Below are positions 22,159 to 34,485 of a stretch of DNA of 64,000 nt, one piece after another. A program made the translations under genes and the position numbers. The stretch is from NCBI GenBank assembly GCA_021399435.1, contig JAJTUP010000001.1, forward strand, positions 1,798,001 to 1,862,000. The letters are read 5' to 3'. The notes under the pieces were generated by a model. It saw only the letters and a list, made by a program, of their open reading frames with translations, searched no databases and was not told the origin of the DNA. Position 1 is the stretch's first letter, and every line of letters starts with the position of its first letter. Origin of the DNA: Diaporthe sp. PMI_573 (Eukaryota > Ascomycota > Sordariomycetes > Diaporthales > Diaporthaceae).

Positions 22159-22865
22159 TCATCCCCAATTCTGGGATTTCTCGTCCTGTTCAACCACACC
22201 TTCGCCCTGTTCAACCACTTTCTCGTGCTGTCCAATCACACCCGCCTTCACAATATACACGGCAGTCCCGTATACGCAAGCCTGCGCAATTGCGTCTGAA
22301 ATCTGACCGGTGTCAAAACGCATTCCAACGACAGCATTTGCTCCCAGCTTCTGGCATTCCGCGCACAGCCGGGAGACGGCATCGTTGCGAGTTCGGTACA
22401 TCTGGAGCAGCGGTGTGATTGTTAGCCCACGAACACATTGGTCAGGGTCTGTCTCGCACAACGGGCTCTACTGACCAGCTTTGTGAGGGCCCCAATGTCT
22501 CCGCCCACGATGGTTTTGAAACTTGCTCCAATGATAGGGAAGTAACCCCGGGACCGGGTGCTCATCCCGCCGACGGTGCCCATGCATTTCTCGATGCGAT
22601 ACCCAGGTATCTCGAAGGTTGTCGCTGTGATGATGCCCTTTGGTGTTTCAAACTGTCCAGCGAGGTCTACGCCATGGGATTGCGATGACGATGCCTGCGT
22701 GATTTGTGGGACGGAAAGCTCTTTGATTGGTTTGGGGCTGGGATATTTGCGATTGTCCACGAGCGCAGGTAGCTTGCCCTTGTCAATGCACTCGGCACAG
22801 TTCCAGATGTCGTTACCGGAGTGTGAGTGTCGGTATCGATGCATGGTCGTTGAAAAGGTGATCAA
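22159..22865 (-). CDS. YbjQ/UPF0145-family heavy-metal-binding-like protein
   Basis: Two exons, 22865..22476 and 22401..22159, with a 74-nt intron (GTCAGT donor) in phase 0, giving about 210 aa. The C-terminal 130 residues carry the YbjQ (PF01906-type) pattern: TATTFEIPGYRIEKCMGTVG, a long helix with ALTKLMYRTRNDAVSRL, and GANAVVGMRFDTGQI. The N-terminal about 80 residues are extra to the bacterial family and contain the motif WNCAECIDKG. The biochemical role of YbjQ proteins is not established; bacterial members form pentamers. The start is uncertain: the second methionine (MHRYRHSHSG) is equally plausible, and an upstream exon cannot be excluded. Confidence 0.8.
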
Positions 22866-24704
22866 AAGTCTGCCAAAGGAGCTGGGAGAAGAAGTAGGGA
22901 CTAATTAGAGCAATACTTGTCGAGGGCAGAGCTGGTTGGTGGGATGACGGAGGATCCAGACCTAGAGATGTTGATGAGGATTGTGAGAGACGAGTGGAAC
23001 GGACTCCAGAAAGCCATTGTTGTTCATTGCCTGTGCGCACGACCCAGACTCTGTGCAGTTCCTTCACCAGACAAGATTGAGAGGTACCTTCCCTACCATG
23101 CATCCTTTCATACCTGAAGCAGGGTCGAATCTCGAGCCCAACCGCCTGAGACGGAGCACCTGCCCCGTCAGCCGCGTCCCGAGGCTTCTAAACTTGTTCA
23201 CGTTCTTATGACGCAGAGGTGGGCTTCGAAGACTGTAATTTCCTACTCGGTCTTTGGACTTATATCGCATGCATGTTCTTAAAGTGCCTTTTCCCCTTCG
23301 TTGAATGTTTTGGGAGACATGAACAGGGCCCGCTAATCCCTGAGCTCTCCTAAATGTCGATGCATTCCTTTTGTCGTTCAGGAGAGCCTGCTCATCATAT
23401 TCGCAGCATGCAGGCGCTATTTCGCTGCCTTCCTATCCATGTGGTAAAGTTTCGGGCAAGGTCAATCGAAATGGCAAGGCGTATCGCCACTTCACATTTC
23501 GATTCAATCAGACTCACAAGGCTTTACCACGTGATTACTCGGAATGTCTACATTCTTTCCCGATCTACTAGTTCTGATCAACTTCGATCCATATTCTAGA
23601 GAGACACATCATCTTGTGAGCAATCCTTTCGTTGTGTTGAGGCAGCGTACCTTGGTAGGCACGAAGCTGGTATCTGAGCCTCTATTTCTGCGGCCCAGAT
23701 CCTAGCACTCTCCGTCTCAGCGGCGTATGCACTCTTTCTGAAGAGACTAGACCCGCATCGACTTATGGGGTCGGCCTGGGCCAGGATACGTTGAAACATC
23801 TATACGAAAGCGAATTGAGAAACAATGCTTGGCAGGGCTGAAGGTGGATACCCCAGGCTGTGCATTATAGATATTTGAGTGCACTGCCAAACTGATTCTT
23901 GTTAATTGCATCGTACTCCGGATCGAATCGTTTATCTCCTCTCCTGGATGATGGGTCTAGTCGCCAAATGTGTGCTTTGCAGAGCCGTACATGTAACACA
24001 TCTCCGTGGGAGTCAATTGATGAATATCGTACAATGTCTTCTTCAGGGGCCCGGCTATGCCGGTGATGGTGGGATAACCAGAACCCCGCTGGCCGCGTCT
24101 TCGGCACGCTGAACCCTAACGGAAAGTCTCGCATCGTGACTAGCCAGGAACAAGTCGCGCCCATTGAACAGTCTCATCAATTAAAGTTTCCCCGGGAACA
24201 TCTTCAATGGTTCAGGGGCTTGAACTCCATATCAGCAGGCCCAATTTTCTCAGGGGGCCAGCGATGTAAGACTGAATCGAGCACCTAGCTCGATGGATCT
24301 ACGGTGAGGATCTGGCGGATCAGAACATCGACACAGGGGCTCACTCAAGCTTCGGCCCCCACGGGATCGTTAGGCTGCGAGCTGCGAGCTTGCACACGGC
24401 TACGTAGGCAACTTCTCTAGGGAATCTCGGAGCGTACGATCCCTTAGTTTCCGCCAAGGAGCATTGCTGAATCCCTGTAGCTAACCACGAGTCAATTCTT
24501 CCATATTCAACCGGCAGTAATCTCCGTTACGTGTGCTATTGTAAATCGCGAGATTCAACAGCACGAGACTACATAAGCCAACGAGATGGCCTGGCTTCTA
24601 AAGCAATCGAGTTCCGTTTTGTTTCCAGTTCCCTTTCCATCCACCAATCAATAATAGTCGCTCGTTCATTTTCAGAGCCGGGTCTCATTTACTCCCTGTA
24701 CAAG
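22866..24704. other. Intergenic between YbjQ-like and GH131 genes
   Basis: 1.8 kb between divergent genes. Open frames are short and without motifs. A sequence near 23118-23140 (GGTCGAATCTCGAG) recalls a tRNA T-arm but does not form one. Confidence 0.5.
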
Positions 24705-25627
24705 ATGTTCTCCGCCTCATTACTCCTGACCCTCGGGGCGACGGCCGTCGCTGCCGTCCCATCCGACAGATCTCTCATGTCTGCCAGTGTCAAGTGCCCT
24801 GTGGTCCTCGAGGGTCGAATCCCTGCCTCTGCTGCTCTCACGAATTTTGACGTCGAGAATGACCTCTTCAACTCCGGCTACGTCAAGGGCAACAACCTGA
24901 CCTGGAGCGACATCCTGCTCTTCCCGGAGGTCCCCAACTCCCGGTTCGACAACGCCTCGTACAAGTCAGTAGAGGTCACCATCAGCGATGAGTCCATCTT
25001 CCAGAAGCAGTACGGATTCCGCCGCGCGGGGCTGCTGTTCGCCAACGACACCAACGAGGGCAGCCTGGGCTATCAGGGACTGAGGACGATGCACTGGAGC
25101 GTCAAACAGGACTCCGCGCGTGCGCTTAATCTGAGTCACGAGTACCTCAACGTCTGGCACGAGTCTGCGGACTATTCCGGTGACCAGTTCATGTTCCAGA
25201 CGGGGCAAATGATTGCTTACCCAGACACGCCGTCGGATACCTTCAAGTTCTTCGACCGCAATGCCACGTTGCTGTGGTCCACTCCTATCGACTTTGCCGA
25301 GTGGCAAAACTTTGCCATCACGCTGGACATCGACTCCAAGTAGGTTTCAGCCCGTCTCCGGCTCCAATTGTCGTTGTTGCTAACAGGCCACTCCGCAGCC
25401 TCGTCCAGATCTACTACTCCCTCGGCGGTGCGGCCCTGAAAGCAGTCACCGATTTCGTGCCTGCAGTACTATCTGGCCAAGGGCAATTCCAGCTGGGAAT
25501 GATTAAGAAGCCCACCGGGACTGATGATGTCGTCAACAGCGGGTTCCAGGAGTCTCCGCTCAACGAGGGCCAGATCTACGGCGGTGTTTTCGTGGAGGAC
25601 AGCACGGGCGGCTGCGTGTCGCTTTAA
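24705..25627 (+). CDS. Secreted glycoside hydrolase family 131 protein
   Basis: Secreted plant- or fungal-glucan-active enzyme of GH131, 287 aa. Exons 24705..25339 and 25399..25627 are joined through a 59-nt intron (GTAGGT...GCAG) that rebuilds IDSNLVQIYYS. The signal peptide is MFSASLLLTLGATAVAAVPS. Family landmarks are VVLEGRIPASAALTNFD, SGYVKGNNLTWSDILLFP and GFQESPLNEGQIYGGVFVED near the C-terminus. Asn-x-Ser/Thr sites (NLTW, NASY, NDTN, NLSH, NATL) suggest N-glycosylation. No carbohydrate-binding module is attached. Characterised members act on beta-1,3/1,6- and beta-1,4-glucans. I take the ATG at 24705 rather than the upstream in-frame ones because it starts the signal peptide. Confidence 0.88.
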
Positions 25628-25721
25628 AAATCGAGGAACCAAAATCCTGTGCTCACGAGGTGGCGCTGTGGAAGCCATAGCCGTGGGGCCAGTAAACGCG
25701 TCTGTTATTTTCTTGTAAATA

Positions 25722-27765
25722 TCAGCCCTGGGAAGGCATCCTGGTGGTTTCCGTAGAAGTAGACGAGCCTATTCCGCTCTGCGGGCTGTCCTCCGTGTTT
25801 GTAGTCTCCTTGCTACCGCCGCTGACCGTCTCCGTGCAGCCCACCAGGCTCACGCCGGATTCGGCCACCGAGTCGGCCTTGCCACAGTCCGCGCGACGTT
25901 CGGCGGCAGGCTCATCATCCACATCTCCCCGCCTGGGGCCCCTCTCGATGTCGAACAGCTCCCGGTGGTGGTCGTACCGCAGGTCGGCGATGTCGATGTC
26001 CTCCACCATGCCTTTCGGGTTGTACCTCGGGTACATGCGGTATTGGTACGGGAACTGGGTCGGATCCGGGTACAATGCCGGGACGGAATTTCGCAGGGCA
26101 AATGTTCCTCCATCGGTTGACGAGAGGCCCGCGCTTTCGTTGTGGCTTCGTCGCCCGTTTTGGCGAGACCGCTCGTTGTTCGATGTCGCCGGTGATCTGC
26201 CTTTGTGGCTTCCGACATGGTCATGGTATGTCACCCAGTGGACCATTACTGCGGAGAAAAGGACTTTGGTAGAGTCTCCGTTAGAACGCTTGCACTTGTG
26301 ATATCAGTAGTATAAAGGTACACACCGTCACAGTTGCAGCACAGGAGGCAAACCCATCCTGGCTCTCCATTCAGGGCTGTCAAAACGGACAAGTTCCTGT
26401 ACGCTGAATTAGAAATTTTCTTCCATGCATTGTCGTGGATATAACGAATAGCTGCCATCGCTTACACAATACTGCTCGTCAAAGTACAGAGCGATCCGAT
26501 AAAAGTTCGGAGCGCAATCTTTCGTAATTCTTGACTCGGTTGTGAACGTTGTACGTTCCGAAACGAATGCAGACCTAAAAACTGTTAATCAAGAACAACA
26601 CCTCAAGTCTATATATTTTTTTCAATGTCAACATACTCGAAAGGGGTATCAAAAACAAGGTGGTGAGATAAACCTGGACACGCTGTCAGTCACGGCTCAG
26701 AGGAAGGGAAAATGAGACGAATTGTATGCCTACGTTGACAACCAAATCAAAAATAATTAGCGGTAACAACGCCGGCCGCTCCATCCCGATGACGCACATG
26801 CCGTCTGTGTCGAGGTGTGCGATGCGACTGTGAAATCAATCCGTCAGAGCGATTCCATCGTGTCGGGGGCCAGTCCGGGTTGGAGCTCACAACACGAAAT
26901 TCAGAATTATGACGATACTGTATAAACCTGCTCAGATGTGAGTAAATGGGCATCACGCGGTGAGATAGGAGTCGGACAAACATACCCAGCATGCCACAAG
27001 CATTGAAGAGCCACATCTTGGACCTCAGTCTTGGCTTCATTCCTCCTCGAATGATGAACTGTTCTTGGTCAGCTTGACGGACCTCCCACGGTTTCAATAT
27101 TTGTTGCCTCAGACGTACTGCTTTTTCCACCAGAAAGAGGTAGATGAGCTACACAGCGGTATGTCAACCATTCTGTCACCTTGCACATGGTTCCTTTGAT
27201 GCGCTCGTGAGACTCACAACCTACAAACGGATGATTAGCGGTGACGCATTCCAACGCTCCAGGATCTCAACTCACCTTGGTGCTGACATAGCCGACGAGA
27301 CACAGCAATATAGCTGCGTCACAAATGGCGTATGCCGAGTTCACGCCCAGTCCATATTTCAGAATGGCTGTCACGAAGACGAAGAGGAATGAGTCGACAT
27401 ATACGGCTACCACGACTGTGAATGTGAAATGCAAGACGCCATCGTCAGCTCGTCCGCCCAAAGAATTCTTGGTTCACAAGAAGCCTGGGTTGCCCAAGTG
27501 AAGGCGGATAGGTACGTACGCCACATAGCACATGGCAACATTCGCCATGATTTGACGGCAGCATATTTCTGGGCTGTAGTCAGGCGTTCGCGGTCAGTTC
27601 AGCTAATCCCCTTTGGTGGTGTGGCAAGACTCAAGTCATTGAGAAGATGGTGGGTCGGGCCGCGAGGTGGAGAGACCCACTGAGGAACGAGGAGATGATG
27701 GTAATGGACACCAGAGACACTACCACGCTAATGACGGTTCCCACCACCGGCGTATGGTGATCCAT
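25722..27765 (-). CDS. Multi-pass fungal membrane protein with many small exons
   Basis: Fungal integral membrane protein of a family I recognise by sequence but cannot name. The 3' part is clear: exons end/start at ..27276, 27148..27119, 27058..26986, 26927..26891, 26827..26734, 26673..26637, 26574..26466, 26396..26326 and 26248..25722, all phase-consistent. They read through KLIYLFLVEKA-FIIRGGMKPRLRSKMWLF, NFVFRIAHLDTDGMCVIGME, ERPALLPLIIFDLVVNV, VYLTTLFLIPL and a cytoplasmic tail of about 170 residues with RYDHHRELFDIERG. Helices are separated by short charged loops; about seven are expected. The probable start is 27765 (MDHHTPVVGTVIS), but splicing between 27765 and about 27440 is unresolved. 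A sensory or receptor-like role is possible but not shown. Confidence 0.7.
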
Positions 27766-29139
27766 CGGATGAGTCGACTTGATATCGACCTGCAACGGCG
27801 ATGCGGATGCGCAGAGACAGGAGGCAAGGCGGCAGGTCCACGATCTCGGCCTTGAAACATCACATCTGGAAATCGGCCTGTAGTTGAGGTAGGATACGGC
27901 TGGCCGTGAGGAATAGTATATGGCAGGTTGGTGTGGGCAAGCTGAATGCGTGGCGGTGGTATGGCTCAGGTGGCAAACGTCGATATAAGACGGGGTTGTG
28001 CGCTGGGCAGCAGCAACCGTGCAGGGATATATGATCTACGCATAAGGTGTAGGGATGGTTGGATCAGGATTTATGGGACTGTTCGCCGAGTCACATTAAG
28101 GTCTTCGTTTCGGTGTTTGGCTGGCTCAGATTGCAGACTTTCACCTCTGCTGGCCAACCACTCGGATGGCGAGGATGCATGCATCCGTTTACAGGCGACT
28201 GGATGGGGGACTCTATGGTTGCTTGAGGCTGACTCGTGCAAATGCTTCTAGATTTGGGGCGTTTGTTAAGATCCCAGGTAACCCACTGCAACGTTTCCAG
28301 GTTGCGTGTGCTGAGAAACAAATCACACCATGAGCCGGCGATCACGGTATCCTGACGTCCTCACCGAGAGACGCTTTTCTAGACCTTTAAAGCAGGTACT
28401 TCCGGCACAGCTCTGAAGCACTACAAGACAGACCATGTCTTGGAGAACATTGCTTAGAAATCCAAGAAATTCACCGCTTCAGTAATTGGCGAACCTGTGC
28501 CTCGTTGCAGTCACCCTTTAGATGGGCCTAGCGCGAAGTGTATTGTTTCACTGGATGAAAGCACATCGGACGTGGACTTGGAACTGGAAAAATTGTGCAA
28601 GTCACCATTCTAAAGTATTCAACCATAAAAATTGGCGGCAGCACAAGCAGCCGCTCTTGGCGGTATGGCAGTACGTGGCACTTCATTGAAGACTAGCGAG
28701 CCCAGTCACATCACAGGTGCAGTCGCGTTGCTCTTATGCGTATATCCCAAACAACACTGCACCTTGGTCGGCTTGACTCTCAACTTAAGCTCAAGCTCTC
28801 GCTAGCCACTGATGAGCCGAGTTGACTCGCACCCACACATAGTTCCATTGTCCGGTCTAGCCGACTAGAATGGCACCTGTTCTCGATGAGTCGCGCATGC
28901 AGTCTTTGATCAGCTTCCAATGCCCAAGAAGTCACGATCTTACATCGACTATCTGTGGCGCGACCATGGTGTAGATGATTGTGTACCTCGGCCAAGTTAT
29001 TCTTTCTTGGCAGCGTTCGTATGAACTGGCGAGCCCCACACAATTGCGCTGAAGCCTTGGTTTGTTGTAAGGCGCCAAATGCGACAGAAGACGGTTCACC
29101 GCCGCCTGACTCGAGTCCAGAATCTTAAAAACTGCAGCA

Positions 29140-29775
29140 TTGCAGACTGATATACCAAGATCAACGTGCGCGAATGCGACGGGCGTCATCTCATCTTGGA
29201 GCTACTGCAGAAATGAACTGATGCCCACATCCGACGTGTTAAAGTCCCCGCTGCGACGGGATGATCGCTGTTCGGCTGTGGCTGACAAGCTCACGCGTAT
29301 ACCTAAAGCGAACTCTCAATACCCTGGCCCAACTGCCTTTGAGCCTCCCACAGATTCGCATCTTGTGGTAGCAGTGGAATACCTGGAGAACACCCCGCGG
29401 GTCCTTCCTCCGTGCGAAACAGCGGACATGCCCGATGAAGTCCGAAAGCGGGTATTCTTGGGCAGAAATCCAGCCCCCAATGCATACCACCACCCTGAAC
29501 TCGCTACCCAGTTCCTTGCTATGCTACCCAGGCGGCAGGCAACGTTGGCGGGACCTTTCGCAAACTTCTCCGGTGTGGACGAACAAGTCTTCGGTATTTC
29601 ACCGGCTCGGCGCTCGAGCTGCGCTGTCGCCGAGGCAAGCATGAGTCCCCCTCGAGGCCGTCTCACCATTGTCGGGTGTTTTTGCCCCGAGGCGGTCAAG
29701 GTTACCGACGCGTGCGAGGCAGCGGTCTGGAAGCTGGCTCCTGTAGAAGCGGAAGCAGGCGTGCTGGCAGGTTGA
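29140..29775 (+). other. Unassigned open frame, 211 codons
   Basis: Open from 29140 to 29775 on the plus strand, without a signal peptide, transmembrane helix or known domain. The minus strand is open over much of the same stretch (29316..29699), so openness may simply reflect base composition. It could be a decayed gene: frames 3' of it (29676..30011) contain a peptide HVKFILVPKGPETLGF with a protein-like look. I make no functional call. Confidence 0.2.
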
Positions 29776-30908
29776 CGGCCGCAGCTTCAAGCAGAGCAAC
29801 GGACCGAGCGGAGCACGTCAAGTTCATCCTCGTACCTAAAGGGCCAGAAACGCTGGGTTTTGTCGAGGATCAACTGCACAGGGTGCGCCATCTCGCGGTC
29901 GTAGCCAAGTACATCGCTACACTCTGGACCCTGTCATTGAGGATGATCATGTCGGAATCTAGATCCTGTTTAAGATCGCTTTCGCTGACAGCATCACCCC
30001 TGGTGCTGTGATCATCGGGATCGCTCGCTTGGACCACGAGTGTGGTTGCGCTCAGATTTCACAGTAGCACTGCCACCTGGGATGAAGAGCGGAGGATCTG
30101 GCCTCGAAGTCGCAAAGGAAAACGGGGTGACGATATTACCAGCTAACATTTTCATTGGTAGTAGCCCCTGCCAGTGAAGCCGATGGCTCCAGTTTTCCAT
30201 CCACTACGAAGACAATTGGCCATTCAAGTTGTCTAGCGTCTCTGAGAATCCATGTTGTGCACCACAGGGATAGGAAGGAGAGAGAATGAGGTGCCAGGGA
30301 GAGAATTGGTGCGTAATGCGAATGGCTCTACGCGTTCCGCCAAAAACTTTTTGATCGCCAGAGACAATTATTAAATAGGCATATTGGGGATGATAGACAC
30401 CTGTTGCAAAGTGCGACCATCAAGATAATGGGAACGAAGTTTGTACGCCTCGACTACAGTACAGATCTATCTTGGTATGTTGTTTGGCTTGTGGAACTCC
30501 ACATTGATATTCGCAATACATAGGCTCCGAATAGAATTATGAAATATGAGTAAAGTAGTGGTAAGAGCCCATTCACCAGGCTCTTTCCGTTTCATTCCTG
30601 ACAGCCCCAACCCCACCAGCATCTCGCAGTGCTATAACAACGAGGTCTGCCCGCCGACTAAGATCATCAAATTCGTCCGTGTTGTACCCCTTATTGACCT
30701 TCTTCTCCTGGGATATGGATGCTTTGGTGCGCAGCGCGATATAGCGGAGATACAAATGAGGGTGTCAAGGGCTTCAATTGGCCAGAAGAGAGTTCAACAC
30801 TTTTTCCTTCGACCTCAACTTGGAGGATTTAGGATGGAGGGGGCTTCGGCAACACTGTGTTTTTTATCAACTGTTTATTGGTCTGTCTGCTGTCTGCTCA
30901 ACCTTCCG

Positions 30909-31020
30909 ACTGCTCTTCAGCCCTGAGCTCATGCACAAAGTCGACAACGGCTTTGTACATCTGCTCGTGCTTCTCCTCCGGCGGGACCTTAAATCCTGCC
31001 TGTTTCCTCTTACCCTTTAA
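30909..31020 (-). pseudogene. Possible relic of a mobile-element or other gene
   Basis: On the minus strand, 31020 to about 30909 reads KRKQAGFKVPPEEKHEQMYK and then AVVDFVHELRAEEQSEG before a stop. It is charged and helix-like and sits at the edge of the AT-rich block. It looks like the C-terminal end of a protein whose upstream part has decayed. No family is recognised. Confidence 0.25.
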
Positions 31021-31660
31021 TATCTTTCCAATCTTTTCAGAAAGATCTGGGTATCTGACAACAAAGTAATATATCTAGAGTAATAGAAGCTCTGTAATAT
31101 CACTGTGTTTATCTATTTTGTTGCAAATATTGTCTCTACTGCTTTCCAATAGTTTTGCAATATTATTGCGAAAGTCTTATAGGTGGGCTTAAGTAAATCT
31201 TTTCTTTATTTTGACTTCTATTAAAGTTAGCTATATGCTTAGATGTAGGCTATAATGCTTACTTGGGAAGAGTTTTCTTGGGATCTTGTATGTATGTTGA
31301 TATAGATGTTAAGGGAAAGAGATATTAACTGGGACTGTAGCTATAGGATTGTTAAATTTTATATAGGGACCGTGTCGAGACTATTTTGGTCTTTGCTGTA
31401 TAACTGATTGCCCTACTATTAGTCTTGGGCTACTTGTGTCGACGGTCTATGGTGCCGCCAGAAGCGGTCTCGCTAGCCTCGTCTGTGCGGCTGTCACAAG
31501 GCTGTCAATGTTTTTTGGGCCACGTGCCATAGACAATTGTATTCTAAACCTACTGTTATCGGCATTGTTTTTTTTTTTTTTTAAACGCTGGGTGTTTAAG
31601 CGTTTACCACTGTATGAAGGGACCGCCTACATACTGCTTAAGAAGCATATGTACACGGAT
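31021..31660. repeat. AT-rich, TpA-rich block, possibly a RIP-mutated element
   Basis: Visibly much richer in A/T and in TpA steps than the flanks, with stop codons in every frame. It includes a run of 15 T (31568-31582) and, right after it, an 8-bp inverted repeat TAAACGCT/AGCGTTTA (31582-31589 and 31599-31606, 9-nt loop). This is the look of a repeat inactivated by repeat-induced point mutation; without a second copy that is inference. Confidence 0.4.
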
Positions 31661-31882
31661 TAAAAACGAAACCACTTAGGATGGAGGGGAAAGAAGGCTG
31701 GGGTTGAGGGGGGAGGGGGGATTGGTCGGTGTTGAGCACTCCCATTCCAATGTTTGTTTAAGTCAAAGGTGCTGGCGTCGTTCGTTAAAATGTTCCAATC
31801 TTTCAGGATTGGATGTCGTCATTCATTTCAATACTGGCTGGATTTGTGTTCTAGATAGACAGGGCTTCCCGCCCAGCTCGAT

Positions 31883-34485
31883 TTATTCTATCTCTATCAC
31901 CTCGTACTCTTCACCAAAGACCAAATTGGCATCCGCCTCGAATCGCATTACTGGTATCCCGTGGTCACGGCCTATATCATCGTAGTCCGATGTAAACCAC
32001 CAGGCAATCCGCTTTGAACACATTGTTAGAAATCGGACCTCGGAGCCCAGGAATAGGTAGAGGGTAGGAGGCTTGCATACCTGGTTCTCCTGGAAGCAGT
32101 CGAATATTCTAGTGTCTGTCATCACCGTCGGGTACTCACGGACGTTGCAGTCCCAAGGATGGTTCGGAGGGTCCATAGGGACCACCAATGACAAATCCAG
32201 AGGCTCGTAATCCCATGGGCTGTCTGTAACTCCTATGGAAATGCTTTCCACGTGTGTTTCCCTTTCAATATTGGCTATATGAAAAGTCAGCGTCTTCAAT
32301 ATGCCTTCGCTTGAGTCGTATAATTTCGATATAGATTGGGTATCGCGGGGATCCCATCGGCCTAGGATCTCGACACTTGAGTCGAAATGGATTATTTGTG
32401 ACCCAGCACATCCGTGTACCCGACCTGCGGGAGCCTCGATTATCTTCTTGCGCACATATATGGCTGCTATGCCATTTAGTGACGCTGTAGACAGGCAGTA
32501 TCGCGTTTTGTTCCATCGAAGGTAATTTGTGAAATTCGGCGACGGAAGCGTGGGGCCCCTGGCATGGATTGGTAGGGGTGGAGGCTTGTCTGCTTCGCCG
32601 CTATCTGGCAGGAAGGAGGCATCCTGGCATACACCAAAGCCGTAGATAGTCTTCATACTGTGAGTGTACCGGGGTACATCGAAGGCTAGTCCATGAATCT
32701 TTGCAGACCGTCCCATGCTGAGGCGGATCCATGCCGAATTTTTAACCCCGTCGGATATGTCCATTTGTTCAGGCAGTTGATAGGCTCCAAAATATTGGAT
32801 CCGGCCCAGATTTGTACCTAGCTTGATTCACAAAGCAATCGTCAGCAGCTGTATGTGGTCCAGGCAAGGGTTACTCTCACGGCAAGCAGGCCATCCAAAT
32901 CGTGGGAGCGCGATGTGATATGTAGCCAAGCTGATGTCAGATACTCCCCTTCGCTCAGAGGAAAATGGATCGGTACTCCAGGACCATGATAAGTTTCTTC
33001 ACACTTATCCTCCTCGTACTCTGTTTCCCCGAACACAGAGTTAGTCGCTCCGTGAGAGACAATGCCATAGATCCGAGTGAACCCAGAGCTCATGTAGACT
33101 TTCAGGCCAGAAGCATATTCTGCACCGGAACTGAGTGGTAGATATTGGCATTGTCTCCAATTTGGGTAATGGTGAAGCGCTTCAGGACTTGGTGGCGTGA
33201 GGAGCCGTGTACTGATCCAGGCAGGGGGAGAGCCCCCATACCACATCGCTGGAGTCTTGCCGTGAGGGGCAGTGCCCGATCCCGTGTCGATACGGATTAT
33301 CTGCCATTCCTGTGTGACAATTCCGTCAGAACAACTAGAGACGCCTCGTTGACGCTTTTGAACTCTTGCTTTGCATCGGTTCTAGAGATAACTCACATTT
33401 GCGACGACTTTGAGCTCAGAAAGATCGGAGCAATAAACAGTTCCTACCCAGCAGGATGTTGAGTCGCCTAGCCACGGGGAGAAGGATCCATCTTCGTATG
33501 AGATACGAATACCTCGGAGACCAAACCAGCCTAGAGCAAACTGTAGTCCCCGAACAGCTATTTTCGCCACATCTATGTGTGCTGTAGATCCATTGAGTGG
33601 TTTGAGGGCTAAGTCGCTTAGATATGGCTGGCCCATAACATCTGTTGTGTAACAGTATAGGCTAACATTGCTTGCTTCCCTGCCTACTCGCAGAGTTTTT
33701 GTCTCTAGCTGAAGTGTCCAGCTCGATCGATTTTGCAGAAGGGGAAGTAGCTCGGAGACAAATGTTCTTGTCTGAAGCAGAGAAGCAAACATTGTGCCTT
33801 TCAAAAGGCCCATAATCTGAAATTGGAGCTCCGCAGGTAGAAGGCAAACCTTTGAGAGAAGTTCTCCCAAAGAAGTACCTCTACGGAGCAGGTCGGTATG
33901 GAGAGGCATTGAGGGAAGAACAGTTCTGCCTGGGTAGTCGTGACACCCCACAGAACTATCGTATCTTCGAATCTCAAACGGCCGTGTCTGTGTAGCCAAG
34001 CGTGACCAATCTGGAAATGTTAGATGAAAGCTCGAGAAGGCAACCTTCCAACAGTCCCTGTGCGAGAGGAAAACCATGCAGTCTGGTCTGCATTTCGGAC
34101 AATAATCACCGCACAGGGTCTGTGTATCACATGGTTCAATCGGCAGCTCCTTAGTCAGGGCGTTACTTGACCAAAATCGTATCTTGTTCGGGTAGCGTAA
34201 TTTGGTCTTCTGGAGATGAGTGGAACGCAACTGTTGTCTAACAGATCCATCATGAGCAGGGAAAGGGAACACTTCCAGACAATAGTGAGCAAGCATCCTT
34301 ACTAGAGTACAGACACTGAACATACCGGAGACTAGATGACCTTTCCACTCTGGATATGTCCCTTTCGTGTTCCAGTCGGGCCGCGGGAGTCTTTCATGGC
34401 ACAAGAAACAGCGCAACAGCATTCCCACGTGCATCGGCTGCGTGCTTTTGGGTACATTGGTGTCGGCCATTTTGGTCGAACGCAC
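31883..34485 (-). CDS. F-box-like (LPxEL) large fungal protein
   Basis: Three exons, 34485..33397, 33309..32881 and 32821..31883, with introns of 87 and 59 nt, all phase 0, giving about 818 aa. Near the N-terminus are Cys pairs (RCFLCHERL, CGDYCPKCRPDC) of zinc-binding look. At about residues 205-235 is VCLLPAELQFQIMGLLKGT, an F-box-like LPxELxxxI motif typical of this fungal family. The rest is predicted beta-rich and carries no named domain. The family has many copies in plant-associated ascomycetes and usually lacks a known function; a substrate-adaptor role for an SCF ubiquitin ligase is inference. A second in-frame methionine (MADTNVPKS, 34470) may be the start. Confidence 0.72.

Larger units (their letters stand above)
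27766..31882. other. Gene-poor region with unassigned frames and an AT-rich relic
   Basis: About 4.1 kb. The GC-rich part (28.8-30.0 kb) has overlapping open frames on both strands but no family match that I recognise. From about 31.0 to 31.65 kb the composition turns strongly AT- and TpA-rich. Confidence 0.5.

Noticed and set aside
23110..23180. Possible tRNA T-arm (GGTCGAATCTCGAG)
   Set aside because: The flanking bases do not pair as a T-stem and no acceptor, D or anticodon arm could be built on either strand.
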